From NCBI GenBank assembly GCA_028622995.1, contig JAJQJQ010000050.1, forward strand, positions 1,550,001 through 1,614,000: 64,000 bases of DNA, read 5' to 3'. The stretch is from Panagrolaimus kolymaensis. Its lineage: Eukaryota > Nematoda > Chromadorea > Rhabditida > Panagrolaimidae. A program made the position numbers and the translations under genes. Of this stretch, positions 34,189 through 45,185 are shown one piece after another. The notes beneath the pieces were generated by a model. The model was given only the letters and a program-made list of their open reading frames with translations, did no database searches and was not told where the DNA came from. Every line of letters starts with the position of its first letter. Positions within the stretch are counted from its first letter, which is position 1.

Positions 34189-34895
34189 ATGTTAAATTTA
34201 CGGGTTTCAACTCTCATTATTATTTATATTTTTCTGATAGCCTTAAATTATTTCCCAGAGACTGCATATTCAAATCCAATAATTATCTCATTTCCAAAAA
34301 ACCATACAAATGATCTCAAAGTTACAAAAATTAATTCTGGGAATTTTTCTCGACACGAAATAACAGAATTTTCTGATTCGGATAATAAAACAATAATTTT
34401 ACGTTCGGATTTTAATGATAATGGATTTTCATCAACGACAGTTTGGATAAGTGTGGAAAGTTGGTCAAAATATTTAGCATTCACGCAAGAAACATGTCGA
34501 AAAAATGAAGAAAAATTGCCCAATTTTAATGAAGAAAATATTTTTCGAAGCCCATATTTTAAATGGGAAAATAATATCTTTCATCGAAAATTGAGAACAA
34601 TGTAAGTTTTTGGAAAATAAAATAACAAAAATTAAGTTTTAAACTTACTTTCTTTTTTTCCAGACTACACCCATCTTCTGAATGGACTTCCCAACCTTTA
34701 ATCGAAAATGGATTAATCCAACAATTGGATCCAGCGTTTTTTGAAATTCCATTGAAATCATTTTGCCCCAAACTCCGAACAATTAATGTAGAAGCTGAAG
34801 TTAAAAAGGGGCTAGAAAAAACGGTGTTTGATTCTAGAGTGGTTAAATATGTATTTGATTTATATTATCTACAAAATAGAACAACAGTTATATAA
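34189..34895 (+). CDS. Secreted protein of unknown family
   Basis: Two exons (34189-34601, 34664-34895) with an in-frame GT..AG junction give 214 aa. The N-terminus is a clear signal peptide (VSTLIIIYIFLIALNYF). The mature part has several NxT/S sites (NHT, NFS, NKT, NRT) and only two cysteines, with no transmembrane segment. Composition and codon use look genuine compared with the T-tract frames nearby. I do not recognise a domain. The ATG chosen is the first in the frame and directly precedes the hydrophobic core. Confidence 0.65.
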
Positions 34896-35067
34896 AAATA
34901 TATTAATACAAAATTAAATGTAATGGCGCTATCGGGTTATTTTCTCTTTTTCTTTGCGATTCCATTGGTTCCATTCGATTCTTGTCAATTGAAAAATAAA
35001 TGGCTATCATTTTTTTTTACCTTTCAAGCATTTTTCTAAAAAAGATTGAGTTGTAGCTTATTATATT

Positions 35068-35223
35068 ATGGCTTCTGTTGCTGAATGTGAGATTGTAAAC
35101 TCAACCATGGCTCTCGTCGGTCTACAAACAAATAATTCATTGAATTCAACGAATCTGTTACTTTTAATTAATATGAATCTGAATGTCCCCAGAAAAGTCA
35201 CGTCCATGATTGCAAATGTTTAA
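35068..35223 (+). CDS. Possible 51-aa small ORF
   Basis: An ATG-to-stop frame starting MASVAECEIVNSTMALVG lies in a patch of higher GC than its AT-rich surroundings. Another short frame (34923-35036, beginning MALSGYFLFFFAIPLVP) precedes it. They could be parts of a small multi-exon gene or chance frames. No family was recognised. Confidence 0.25.
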   Translation: MASVAECEIVNSTMALVGLQTNNSLNSTNLLLLINMNLNVPRKVTSMIANV

Positions 35224-35637
35224 GAAAAAAAGTTTTATTTTTAAGAAAGTACAAAATTTTAAAATAATAAGCATTTGTGAAAAAATAAATTTTTAAAGCC
35301 AATAACAAAAATAAATGGTGCCTTTTAATATTTTCTAGTTTAAACTTTTAATTCCTTGCTTTCATTTTCGTTTTCGAATTGTTTTTTGTTTTATGGACAA
35401 CGCGAGTTAATAGATTTTGAAAACATTCGAATTTAAAAAAACTTTAAAGTAATTTGTAAATTCCTATAAAAATTTAATTTTGAATGAGTGTTTTGCCTTT
35501 AAATTCTTGCCACAAAATAGCATTCTTTATGTTTTGTTTGTTCGCTTATTTTGTTTCTTTGCCTTTAAATTAAGGCACTGTTGAATATCTGCGTTTTTAT
35601 TTTTTCTCGAGTCTACTTTCATTTATTTTAAAACAAA

Positions 35638-35646
35638 TTATTTTAG
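35638..35646 (+). promoter_or_regulatory. Candidate trans-splice acceptor before the ALIX-like gene
   Basis: A TTATTTTAG acceptor-like sequence sits 9 bases before the ATG at 35656. In nematodes an acceptor this close to a start codon, with no upstream exon in frame, commonly marks spliced-leader addition. It supports the chosen start. Confidence 0.35.
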
Positions 35647-35655
35647 TTTCAAAAA

Positions 35656-37804
35656 ATGGCGAAATTCTTAGCTGTTCCATTAAAGAAAACCAATGAAGTT
35701 GATTTCATTAAACCTCTTCGAGGCTTCATTGAATCAATGCAATTACCTCCTGAAAAGTTTATGCAACTCATAAATGCGTTACAAACTTTGAATCATTTAA
35801 GAAGCAGAGTATGTATTCAAAGTTTGGATAAAACTGAAGAATCTTTAATTTTGCTTGAAATGTAATTTTTTAAATTTTTTATAGCTTTTTTAAAACTTAA
35901 ATCCATATATCGAAATCTTGCAGATATTACGATCAACTTTGTGCCATTGAAAAAAAGATTCCCATTTCTCCAAACGTGAATCCTATAGCTTTTAAATGGA
36001 AGGATGCTTTTGATAAACATATTGATTTTTTTGATGGAATAGATGATCATAGTGATGTTTATGGAAAGTTAAGTAAGAAAAATTTTTCTTTCATTAATTT
36101 TTGTACATAAATCCTTCAACTTTATTTTTTAGCTATTTGTGACAGCGCATTTGAACGTGCATGTATTCTTTTCAATTGTGGTGCATTGATGTCACAAATA
36201 GCTGCAACAAATCAATCAGGTGGCTCAGATGAGGAATTAATAGCAGCTAAAACATTATTTTCCAAAGCCGCAGGCATTTTCATTTACCTCAAAAACGACA
36301 TGGTTTCTACATTTTCTCAAAAATTAACCCCTGATTTAATACCCGATACTTTGGTTGCATTGTCAACTATCATGCTTGGTCAAGCTCATGAATGCTTGTA
36401 TTTGAAAGCTTCGAAAGGTATGTTTTAGGGTTTGATTAATTTAATTCCCTCTTATCTTTCTTCTTTTTTTAGGCAATACAGATGACAACGCTATTGTAAA
36501 AATTGCTAATCAAGGTTCACAATTTTACAAGGATGCCTTAATGATTATGTCTAACGTTAATATGAAAGGAATATTTGATAATGAATGGATTAACAATATT
36601 TATTCAAAAGATAAAGGCCTCGAAGCTTGTGCAAATTTTCATGCCGCAAGGATGTGTTCAAGTTTAGGCAAAATTGGTGAACAAGTTTGTCGGCTTATTG
36701 AAGTTGTTCGATTTTTGGATGAAACTAAATCTAAATTGAATTTTGATCATTTTCGATTTTTATTAGATGCACCTTCTGCTTTGAATTTAGCTTCAAGAAA
36801 TAATGCACGTATGGTAAGTTAAAAAATATACTATAAGCTTTCAATATTTTTTTTATTACATTTTAGTATTATCAAAACGTGCCTGATTTTAAATCGCTTC
36901 CAAAACTTGAAAAAGCAATTTTTGTTAAACCCGTGCCAATTGAAGGTTTTTTATCGCCTGGTTTTAAAGATATTTTTGAAACAATTATTCCAACTCCAAA
37001 ATGCGACGCTCCTTCTGCAATCGATATCCTAAAAAAAGATGTTGTTGACTTTGATCCTAAACTTTTTTATAAGTAAGTTTTCATACTTTCTTTTTTTTTC
37101 GGTGTTTATCTAACTATGGCTTTTTAGTCCCTCATTACCAGTAAATATTCCTGTTGTCTTGGAAAACGTTTCAGTTCAAGAAAGATGCCCAGAATCAATT
37201 CGCATAAAATCAGCCAAAATTAGAGAATTTGGTGGTAATCGAAAGATTTTCGCCAAAATTGGTGAAGTTCAAACCCTTTCTGCGCGCATTGGAGCAATGA
37301 TGAGTGAAACTCAAATAAGGCTTAATGATAAAGAAAAATATTTTGAAAGGCATTCTATGAATTATTCTGATCGAATAATCATTGCTGTTCGATCTCAAAT
37401 CCTCCTTTACAACGAAGTTATTCGAGAATATCGTGGCAATTTGGAAGATGCTCGTAAAGCTGATAATATTATTAAATCAAAAATATTTGAACATTCATGG
37501 GGTTTGGAATTGCTTAACAAATCTGAAAATGAATTGGATGAAGCTTTTCGGGAAATTGTTGAATTGGATAATAATGTTGGAACAAATGAACGTGATAATA
37601 TTCTTGATGTCCTCTCAACAGCTTATGACGCATACTTTGAAATTGATGACAATCTTAATGAAGGATTAAAAGTAAGTTTTTCGGTTGTTGTTTTTTTGTA
37701 AGCACAAACTTATGTTCTTCTTTTTTTAGTTCTATAATGATCTTTTACTAATATATTTTCAATTACATGATAGAATTATGAGTTTCTTTCAAAGGAGAAG
37801 ATAA
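35656..37804 (+). CDS. alx-1: ALIX/Bro1-domain protein with shortened V domain and no proline-rich tail
   Basis: Seven exons (35656-35861, 35924-36072, 36133-36417, 36473-36813, 36867-37072, 37128-37671, 37730-37804) give 601 aa. Residues about 3-350 are a Bro1 domain, with recognisable YYDQLCAIEKK, FKWKDAFDKH and LSTIMLGQAHE motifs. This domain binds the ESCRT-III protein CHMP4/VPS-32. The rest aligns with parts of the coiled-coil V domain, including the NEGLKFYNDLL segment near its end, but about 100 residues appear to be missing. The protein stops at FFQRRR, where ALIX normally continues into a proline-rich tail that binds TSG101, endophilin and others. C. elegans ALX-1 is about 880 aa. 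Either this is a truncated paralogue or the tail lies in exons I could not find downstream. Confidence 0.85.
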
Positions 37805-38158
37805 AGAAGATTAAATATGAAACGTTTCAAAGAAAATAATTTTTTTATAATTTTTTTACTGTATTTTTCAAGATCTTTCAGTAAATATCTCTTAATTTCA
37901 AAAAAATTAATTAAATTCTTTTTGCTTCCTTCCAAAAAAACTTTTATTTTTCGACCAAAAATTACTATAAAACATTGTCTTTTTGTCGAAGCCTTATAGT
38001 TTCATTATTTTTTTATTTTATTTTTTTGCAATATCCAATTATGTATGTCATCCATTATCCTTTTAATTTAAGTTCACGACAATGTATTTTAACACTAATT
38101 CGATATTTGATAGGTAAACATCATTCATCTCATTTGCATCAATTTCTTGCAATACAAG

Positions 38159-38959
38159 ATGGCTAAAATAATTCCAATTTTTTTAGCTCGCCAACAATAT
38201 TTTCTTTTGCCTCCTGTAATTATTCATTATATTATTAACCACCCAGTATCAGGTCTTGGGTTTATGAAATTATATAAAACCTGTAAATATTTTTTCTTTA
38301 AAAAGAAAATATTTTTCTTTAGTAAATATTATCATCATGAACACGATGATTATAGTTCCTTTCATCTGGGATGGGATTATCAAACGGAAAACGAAAAAGT
38401 TTTATTTTGGTTTATTCATGAATTAGAAATAAATGGATCTGAATGTTTTCCTTCCCATCAAATTTATCGATGTACTATTCAGAAATTTGATTTAACCTTT
38501 TCAAATATCACCTTAGAAAACTTTAATATAATTGTAAAGGAAAATACTATAAAATATTTTTGGTTGTTTGCTAGTCGAATATTAAAACCGAATGGTTCCG
38601 ATACTACTGTGGATGAAATTTTACATAAGCTTCCCAATGTTGAAAAGATTATATATAGCAATTATAATATAGTTATTACTCATGGAATCCTAACAAATCT
38701 CAAAGCGATAAAATTTTGGAATAAACTTCAAAGATTTACATTTGAAATGAATTATTCAGCGGATATTTTTGATCCATCAATTCTATGCGATTTCATAAAA
38801 ATTAATGCTGATGATGCTTCAAGTTTCAATATTGTTGTTAAAGGTCAAAATTCAAGAAATAATTATAACTTTTTAAAAGTTGCGACAGAAAAATTACACA
38901 AAAGTTGGATTGATGGTGTAAAACCATTTATTTTTATTTTCCATTTAAATTTGTCATAA
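38159..38959 (+). CDS. Single-exon F-box-like protein
   Basis: A 266-aa intronless frame. The start at 38159 is the first ATG. Residues about 15-50 (LPPVIIHYIINHP then FMKLYKTCKYFF) resemble a diverged F-box of the type expanded in plant-parasitic nematodes. The remainder lacks known repeats but has the pattern of F-box-associated C-terminal regions (LPNVEKIIYS, LQRFTFEMNY). F-box proteins recruit substrates to SCF ubiquitin ligases through SKP1 homologues. The call is by overall pattern and is tentative. Confidence 0.55.
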   Translation: MAKIIPIFLARQQYFLLPPVIIHYIINHPVSGLGFMKLYKTCKYFFFKKKIFFFSKYYHHEHDDYSSFHLGWDYQTENEKVLFWFIHELEINGSECFPSHQIYRCTIQKFDLTFSNITLENFNIIVKENTIKYFWLFASRILKPNGSDTTVDEILHKLPNVEKIIYSNYNIVITHGILTNLKAIKFWNKLQRFTFEMNYSADIFDPSILCDFIKINADDASSFNIVVKGQNSRNNYNFLKVATEKLHKSWIDGVKPFIFIFHLNLS

Positions 38960-39469
38960 TAAATCAATAATATTTTTTTGTACATTTTTTCCATTGTTTT
39001 TTTGTTTACAAATTTAATGCATTAAAATTATTAATTTGATTTTTGAAATACAGTGAAGTTGGAATTAATATTAATGGCTTTAGGTGAACAGAAAGAAAGA
39101 TAGATAATAAAAATACAAAAGTAAATTAGACTTGAAACTCCAGTCACAAAAAAAAAGAAAAAGAAAAAATGGGCTAATTTTTTGCGGCCCAGGCCCTCAT
39201 TATTTCTATGCATCTCTGCAGAGAACAAAATTAATGAGTTTCAAAACAACAAAAAATCTCTAAAAAAAAGAAGACATTCGCGTTCACAAAAAACTGCAAA
39301 AAAAATTTAAATGCCTTTTCATCTCTTACCGCGATTGTTTGCTTTGGCGCTCCAAAATTTTTTGTTTGTAAAAACTCAATAATTTTCTTTCCCATTTGCT
39401 AAACACTTTTTTGTGATAATATTTTCAACTAAAAAGAATCTTCATCATTTTGTTATTGTTTCTGCAACT
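38960..39469. other. AT-rich spacer
   Basis: No coding or structural feature was found; it holds the 3' flank of the F-box-like gene and the presumed promoter of the next gene. Confidence 0.5.
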
Positions 39470-41177
39470 ATGGATAGACATAACTTATTGCATCCTCCAA
39501 TGAATGTTAAGAATTTGAAAAATAAAGACGAAGCTTTACTTATCATTGGATCTACGAATGGAATTTTTATGGTTGCTTTCTTAAATTCTCATTTTGAAGC
39601 TCTTCCAAAAGCTATGGATGTTCCTGTTAAAGATTTTTCCAACTTTCTTAATTCTCCTGTTTGTCGAAGTCTCAAAGCTGTTATTTTCAATCTTGTTAAT
39701 TTAGACAATTTGTCTCAACCTGTTGATCTAGAAATCCGTCAAATGGTTAATGAAGAAGTTAGAAAAAGAAAATGGCATCTTAATATGGTTAGTTCTAAAG
39801 CTTTTTCAAATATGTCAACTTTATTTGCCTCGAAAATTGATTCAAAACCTGATGATATTATTTTAAATGTCGTATCTATGGATCAAGTGATCGCTGCTTT
39901 TGAATTTCGACGCAAACAAGAAGGCTATTCATACATCGCTGATCGATTGATCCATCGCTATAATAAAAATGTTAATTATGTTGCTACTGAAATTCTTGGT
40001 ACTTGTAATCCTAAATATGTTAATGTTGTTGATCTTCATTGGAATGATCTCATAATGTCTTTGAAATCTCGTGTCGTTTCATCAAAAAATGTTATTTCCA
40101 TTGATAGTGAAGCTGAAAGTGAATATACTCAACATGTTTTGAAAGCAATTTTTGATCATGGAAATAACCAGATTATTCCTTTCTCTATGGATATTCTTGC
40201 TATAACTAATGATACAAATTTTACTGCTCCTGAACAAGCCGTGATTGTTGTTGATGGATATGAAGATTTGCCTTTGGAAAAAGACAAAATTGTACCTAAA
40301 TCAAAGAAGCCGTATTATGTATGTCTTTTTACTTTGTTTCCTTTACCTTTATGTTGTTTTTTAGGTTGTATTCCTTGACCGCATTTCTGGTACTTACAAA
40401 CGTATTGGAGAAGCCCAACTTTCCAATGAACATGGAGGACATCGTATCAAGCTTGCTTTGATGATTGATCGAAACTCGCTTCCGTTCCTATATCAAGAAC
40501 CATTCATCATTCCTGAAATTCAAGCTTTACCACAAAAACTTGCAACACAACCTGATTTGAACGTTCCTGTTATCGGATTCTTCGACAATTCTTCCTTCAT
40601 TTGTGTTCCTGATGAAAATGGATATATGTTCTTGAATCAATGGAACGGTAAGTAGCTCCTTACTTACTACTGTAAACATATTGTTTTTTTAGGTTTGTAT
40701 GGAAACGATCTTTATCTTAGCTTTGAACAAGAAGAACCTACTATGATTACAGATTTGAACAAAATTAAAAACATAGATCCTTTTTTGGTTTATGGTATGT
40801 TTACAGCTTCAAGATATCTTTGATTATATGTATTGCTTCCAGATTTGGTCAAAGTTCTTTCCATGCCAGCTGATGATCTCAAAGTTGATCCAAAATGGGA
40901 CTTCAAGGTTATTACTAATGATCCAGAACATCCTGTTTTGCTTCAATTTGAAACTTTCTTGGGATCTCGTAAATCTTCAACACCTATCTTTTTAATGGCT
41001 CTACTCTTGAAACATCACATCAAAGCAATCAAGAAAGAAACTGGAAAGAAGCCAAAAGAACTTGGATTTTGTTTTTTCAATGAATTTGCTAATGAAGAAA
41101 AGAAACGTATTCAAATGGGACTCGAAGAAGCTTGTAAACTATTGAAAATTGATTTTGTTTTTGTTACAAATATTTAA
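39470..41177 (+). CDS. Unknown 522-aa protein with an Hsp70-like ATPase-fold stretch
   Basis: Four exons (39470-40318, 40365-40647, 40693-40794, 40843-41177) join in frame. The start is the ATG of MDRHNLLHPP; the upstream frame lacks an ATG. There is no signal peptide or transmembrane helix, so a cytosolic protein is likely. Base composition is clearly less AT-rich than the surroundings, consistent with a well-expressed gene. The C-terminal 60 residues (MALLLKHHIKAIKKETGKK through ACKLLKIDFVFV) follow the pattern of the Hsp70 segment where a helix is followed by a strand and an AYFN-like turn. The segment around FLDRISGTYKRIGEAQ could be a second related unit. The Hsp70-like reading is my inference from pattern only; the phosphate-binding motifs are not evident. 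Confidence 0.7.
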
Positions 41178-41653
41178 ATTTCTTTGTTTTCTTGTTGTTT
41201 TGTTTTTGTATTTATAAAAGCTTTTAAAAAGATAGTTTCATGTATAAAAAAAATATGAAACAACCTTTCTTTATAACAACAGTTATCTCTTTCTCTTTCC
41301 TTGCTGTGATTTTGTTTTCAACAAAAAAATTCTTGCGATCCTTTATTTTGGAGGTTCCTCAAATAATATACATAATATTTGCTTTACTTTCCGAAACAAA
41401 AATTTTTTTCTTAAACAAAAACAATATGTATTTAAAAAAGTGCATAGCTTCAGTACTTGCAGATAATAACAAAGGTAATTAATAGATGGGAGAAAAAAAA
41501 AGAAATTTAGAAACTTTCTAAACCATACCTTTTATTGTGTTAATAAACTCTTTATTTATTTGTTTTCTTTTTGCCTTAAAGGAGCCATTTAAAAAAAAGA
41601 TGTTCATGTTTCATTTTATGGTTTTTATTTACTGATTTAGTTTCACAAAAAAA
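41178..41653. other. Short spacer with a doubtful 80-codon frame
   Basis: The frame at 41240-41482 begins with ATG and has a hydrophobic first half (FFITTVISFSFLAVILF). It has no support from neighbouring splice sites or composition, so it is not called a gene. Confidence 0.4.
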
Positions 41654-42689
41654 TCAATCAATTTTTTTCAAAACAAACATATATTGAGCAATACCGCCTT
41701 CGAATTCTAATATTTCTTGTGTGAGATTTATTGGTTTACTTGAATCTCCATAAAATACATCTAACAATTCAAAACCTGAAATAAAAATTTATTTAAATTT
41801 CTTTTAAATACCATATTTTTTAAAGATTTTTCGTTTATTTTTTTACCTTCAAACATCATTGCCAATCTCATTCGACCATACATTCGATTGGCATTATAAT
41901 ATATATATCGATACCAACGGGAAATCCAACAAATAATAAACCATTCTTTTTTAATAAACAATGAATTTTATTCATTTCTCTAATATCTCCTATTGGATCC
42001 ATTGGGTCTCCATATCGAGTAGTGTTCATTTCCCCCCCCGTAATTGGAAAAAGGCGGGGACGGGACGGGGAACGTTTTAGGCGGGGAATTACCCGCGGGG
42101 AAAAAGCGGGGAAAATTTTTTCACGGGGAGTCCCCGCGGGGAAAAAAAATTTTTTTTTAATGTTTAATTTTTCGAAAGAAATTTTTTTTTATTATTATTT
42201 TGAGCTAATAATGCTTTTTTTATGGTTATTTTTACGTTTTTATGTTAAATGAATGCTTTTCAGAAGAATTTAACCCTTTTTTTCTTGATTTTTCTAATTA
42301 TGCAAATTTTTGACGGGGAGAAATAGTTGACGGGGACTCCCCGCGGGGAAAATGACGGGGAGAAATAGTTGACGGGGAATCCCCGCGGGGAGTCCCCGTC
42401 CCCGTTCCCCGCGGAGATCCCCGTCCCCGCGGGGACGGGAATGAACACTAATATCGACCAAGGCCACTATGTTCAATACTTGAAAAACTTACAATGAAAT
42501 CAAAATAATTTTGATAACTAAAAAAAATAATTCAAAAATTATAATTTCTTTATGAAGCTTTTTTACAATACTTTGTTCTTAGTTCTGGCAATTCAGGAGC
42601 ATAAATGAAATTCATTTGTGGATGGGTAATATTTATTTTTTTATAATCGACTGTTGTAACATTTTTCGCTCCATTTGCTAATATATATG
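41654..42689 (-). pseudogene. DUF268-family gene fragment, 5'-truncated and split by a MITE
   Basis: Minus-strand exons 42689-42572, 42517-41847 (minus the insert) and 41775-41654 read through the DUF268 core. Seen are ILANGAKNVTTVDYKK, SFSSIEHSGLGRYGDPMD, GDIREMNKIHCLLKKNG, VGFPVG and NANRMYGRMRLAMMFEG, and the protein ends at FVLKKID. The family has a methyltransferase-like fold and is common in nematodes. The N-terminal half, including the usual WVE motif exon, is not visible upstream. The middle exon carries a 431-bp insertion at 42020-42450, right inside the GRYGDP motif, with no splice sites placed to remove it. The gene is therefore most likely dead. Confidence 0.75.
42020..42450. mobile_element. 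GC-rich hAT-like MITE inside a DUF268 coding exon
   Basis: Ends TAGTGTTCATT and AATGAACACTA, flanked by ATATCGAG (42012-42019) and ATATCGAC (42451-42458), an 8-bp duplication with one difference. Both arms are built from GCGGGGA/TCCCCGC units around an AT-rich middle. No reading frame of interest. Architecture matches the 30016-30444 element: GC-rich simple-motif arms, 8-bp duplication, about 430 bp. Confidence 0.85.
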
Positions 42690-43055
42690 CTAAAAATTAA
42701 GAACAAATTACAAAAATACACGTATTTTAAATATAATAATCACCCGTTAAACATTCAAATAAATTTAAAAATTATTTTATTCTCAAAGTTATGCACCTTT
42801 TAAAGCTCTTTCAATTTATTTATTACTTTTTTTGCTTGTTTAAATATTGTTTGCCTTCTTCAACCAGTGTTAAAATGTTTTATATAACTCTCTATCAAAT
42901 TATATTTTAAATGATACTTTTTTGTAATAAAGCTTTTGTACTATATTTAACTTACATTGTTTTTATAAATTTTGAAAAAATTACTAAAAGATATATATTC
43001 ATTTATTGATACAAGCGACAAAAGAAAAAAATATTAGAAAACTTAAAACAAATTT
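42690..43055. other. AT-rich spacer with a dispersed 31-bp repeat
   Basis: Bases 42702-42732 are identical to 45053-45083 (both contain ATACACGTATTTTAAAT), with similarity extending some bases further left. No missing 5' exon of the DUF268 gene could be found here. Confidence 0.55.
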
Positions 43056-43748
43056 TTACAAAAATAAGTAAAGAAGTGTACATCTCCAAATATCATGCGG
43101 CTTTTGTGTCTCGCTGCTAAAATTTACTGCAGCTAAATTCGCTGCAACATATTTGTTAAAAATTCCAACGTGAATTGTGCAATCGTAGCCAGGTTCTGTT
43201 ACATTTTGTAAAAGGACTCCATTCCGATAAGTGTAAGCTGTTGTAATATTAAATTTATCGTCAAGAATATCCCATAATTGTGAAATATTAGAATCATAAA
43301 AATCTCTAAAAAATAAGTACAGGGTCGGTTGCAAAATTTTATAAAAAATATGTAATAAATGACTTAGAAGCTCTCCATAAGACATCATTATGGTAAAACT
43401 TTTGGTAAAGTTATTTACATTTTCAATGGCTGAAAAAAAAATCATTTTAGTATCTTCCAAAATCAGGGTTGATGTAAGATGTAAAGAACTAAATATGACT
43501 TTAAAAAAGGAATATTAAAATTTTTTCCTTGATATTTAAAAGATGAGACTAACATAAATTTCAAAAAAAAAGGAATTTGTGTATTTTTTTCACATTTTTT
43601 GTAAATAAGTTTTTTGTTTTTTCAGTAATCTAATTTCTTAAGATAAGGAATTAACCTTCCAACTGTCATGGTAAAAAGATAACTTACGAGTGCTGCTTTG
43701 AACAATTACCCATAATGATAAAGTTACCATAAATATTGGAATCATCAT
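43056..43748 (-). CDS. Small secreted protein, faintly like a glutamate-receptor ligand-binding fold
   Basis: Two exons (43748-43688, 43429-43056) join in frame to 144 aa. Exon 1 is a signal peptide (MMIPIFMVTLSLWVIVQSS). The mature chain has two cysteines and NFT, NIS, NIT, NVT and NFS sites. The stretch DFYDSNISQLWDILDDKFN recalls the start of the extracellular substrate-binding lobe of ionotropic glutamate receptors (usually G-x-DLWDxLAxxLNF). It ends abruptly at LLYLFL, so it may be a truncated relative. An alternative short intron inside exon 2 (donor at AAGTCATT, acceptor TTTTTTAG) cannot be excluded. Confidence 0.5.
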
Positions 43749-45185
43749 TTTCTATAAAAGATTCAAAATATTAAAGTTTAGAGACAAAAAAAGATTTATT
43801 AGTTTTTTAAGATATCCATAAAATTTTGACTGCACGAGGGAATATACATGATTTTACGAGTCTCTTCCAATTAAAAATATAAAATATAAAAAAACAGGGA
43901 TAAGTAAACAAACAAAAAATGGTAATGGATCTAATCATGGTTACTTTAAAATATCTATAAAAGGATAAAAAGCAAGATTATTTTTAACTCCTAGCTGGCT
44001 CCTTCCGGTTCTGGCGTCAGCTAGCTCATCAAGCCGCTGCTGAACTTGCCTCATTAAAAAAATGTTTTAAAATTTTAAAAAGTGCGGAATTTTGTAATCT
44101 GAAACAAAACCACGATTTAAAAAAAACTTTTTTTAAATAAATTAAGCAGAATGAAAAACGGGGGAAACGATGTCAAAACACGTAAAAGAATAAACAAAAA
44201 GCAAAAAAAAAATAAATATAAACCAGCCTTTTCACTTAATTGTTTTAATAATTTTTTATAGCATTTTTCCAATTCATTTGACAAAGATATTTTGTTGCCT
44301 TGATTTGGTTTAAGGAATAATGCTTTTTGTTTTATTAGTGAAATGTATCAAAAATCATTTAAAAGTAGCAAAAAAGTCTTGCTTTTCAAAACAAGTTTTT
44401 ATATAGTAAAACTAATTTGCCGTCCAGTAAAAAACCTATCTCTTTTCACTCTCACAAATAATCACGAAGTGCCAAAAAAAAGTAAAGATAAAAGCCTGAA
44501 ATGAGAGGTCTTTTTTAAAAATGAGAAATTTTATAAAACGCAGCTAAACATTTCTTTTAATTCGTACCAAGGAAAAAGGAGCCATGCTTAATGTAAAAAA
44601 TAAGCTTGTTTATTATTCAATTTAAGAAAAAAGAGTGTCGAATGCTTTTTTAGACATTAGTTGTTTTTTTTATAGAATTTGTTTTATTAAGTTTTTTTGC
44701 GATAACTTTTTTTTCTTTATGTTTCATGCTTAAAGAATATTTGTCACAGGGTAAAATGAAAGCTGAAATGTTTTTTTTGCTTGTCTCCGAAAATGTTAAT
44801 TCCTTGGGTTTTTTTTCAATTTACATGTATAATTTTTATAATCATATTCCTATTGATTACTTTGCTTCTTTTTTCTGCAACTTTTTTATTATTTTCTTTT
44901 CTTTTAAAAACTGGTTTACTTTTAATGCAATATGAGGGGGTTACTTAGCTTTGTAATAATTTTATAATTCGTGTTAAACCAAAATTATTTTTTATTTTTA
45001 TTTTTAAATACAATTTTAAAACAATAAACATAATAAATGCTACAAAATTAAAAACAAATTACAAAAATACACGTATTTTAAATGCACTGATTTTTCTAAA
45101 TAAACAAACACAAAATTTAATTTTTTATGTTTAATATTAATTTGAGCTTTTTTAGATTTTCTTTGTATTTACATTATTTTTAAAC
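43749..45185. other. Intergenic region 3' of teneurin
   Basis: AT-rich with one GC-richer patch at 43990-44050 (an imperfect TAGCTG..CAGCTA hairpin). The second copy of the 31-bp repeat is at 45053-45083. No gene supported. Confidence 0.5.

Noticed and set aside
42022..42476. Gly/Arg/Pro-rich frames on both strands near 42.0-42.5 kb
   Set aside because: They are translations of GGGGA/CCCCG units in the MITE arms, not genes.
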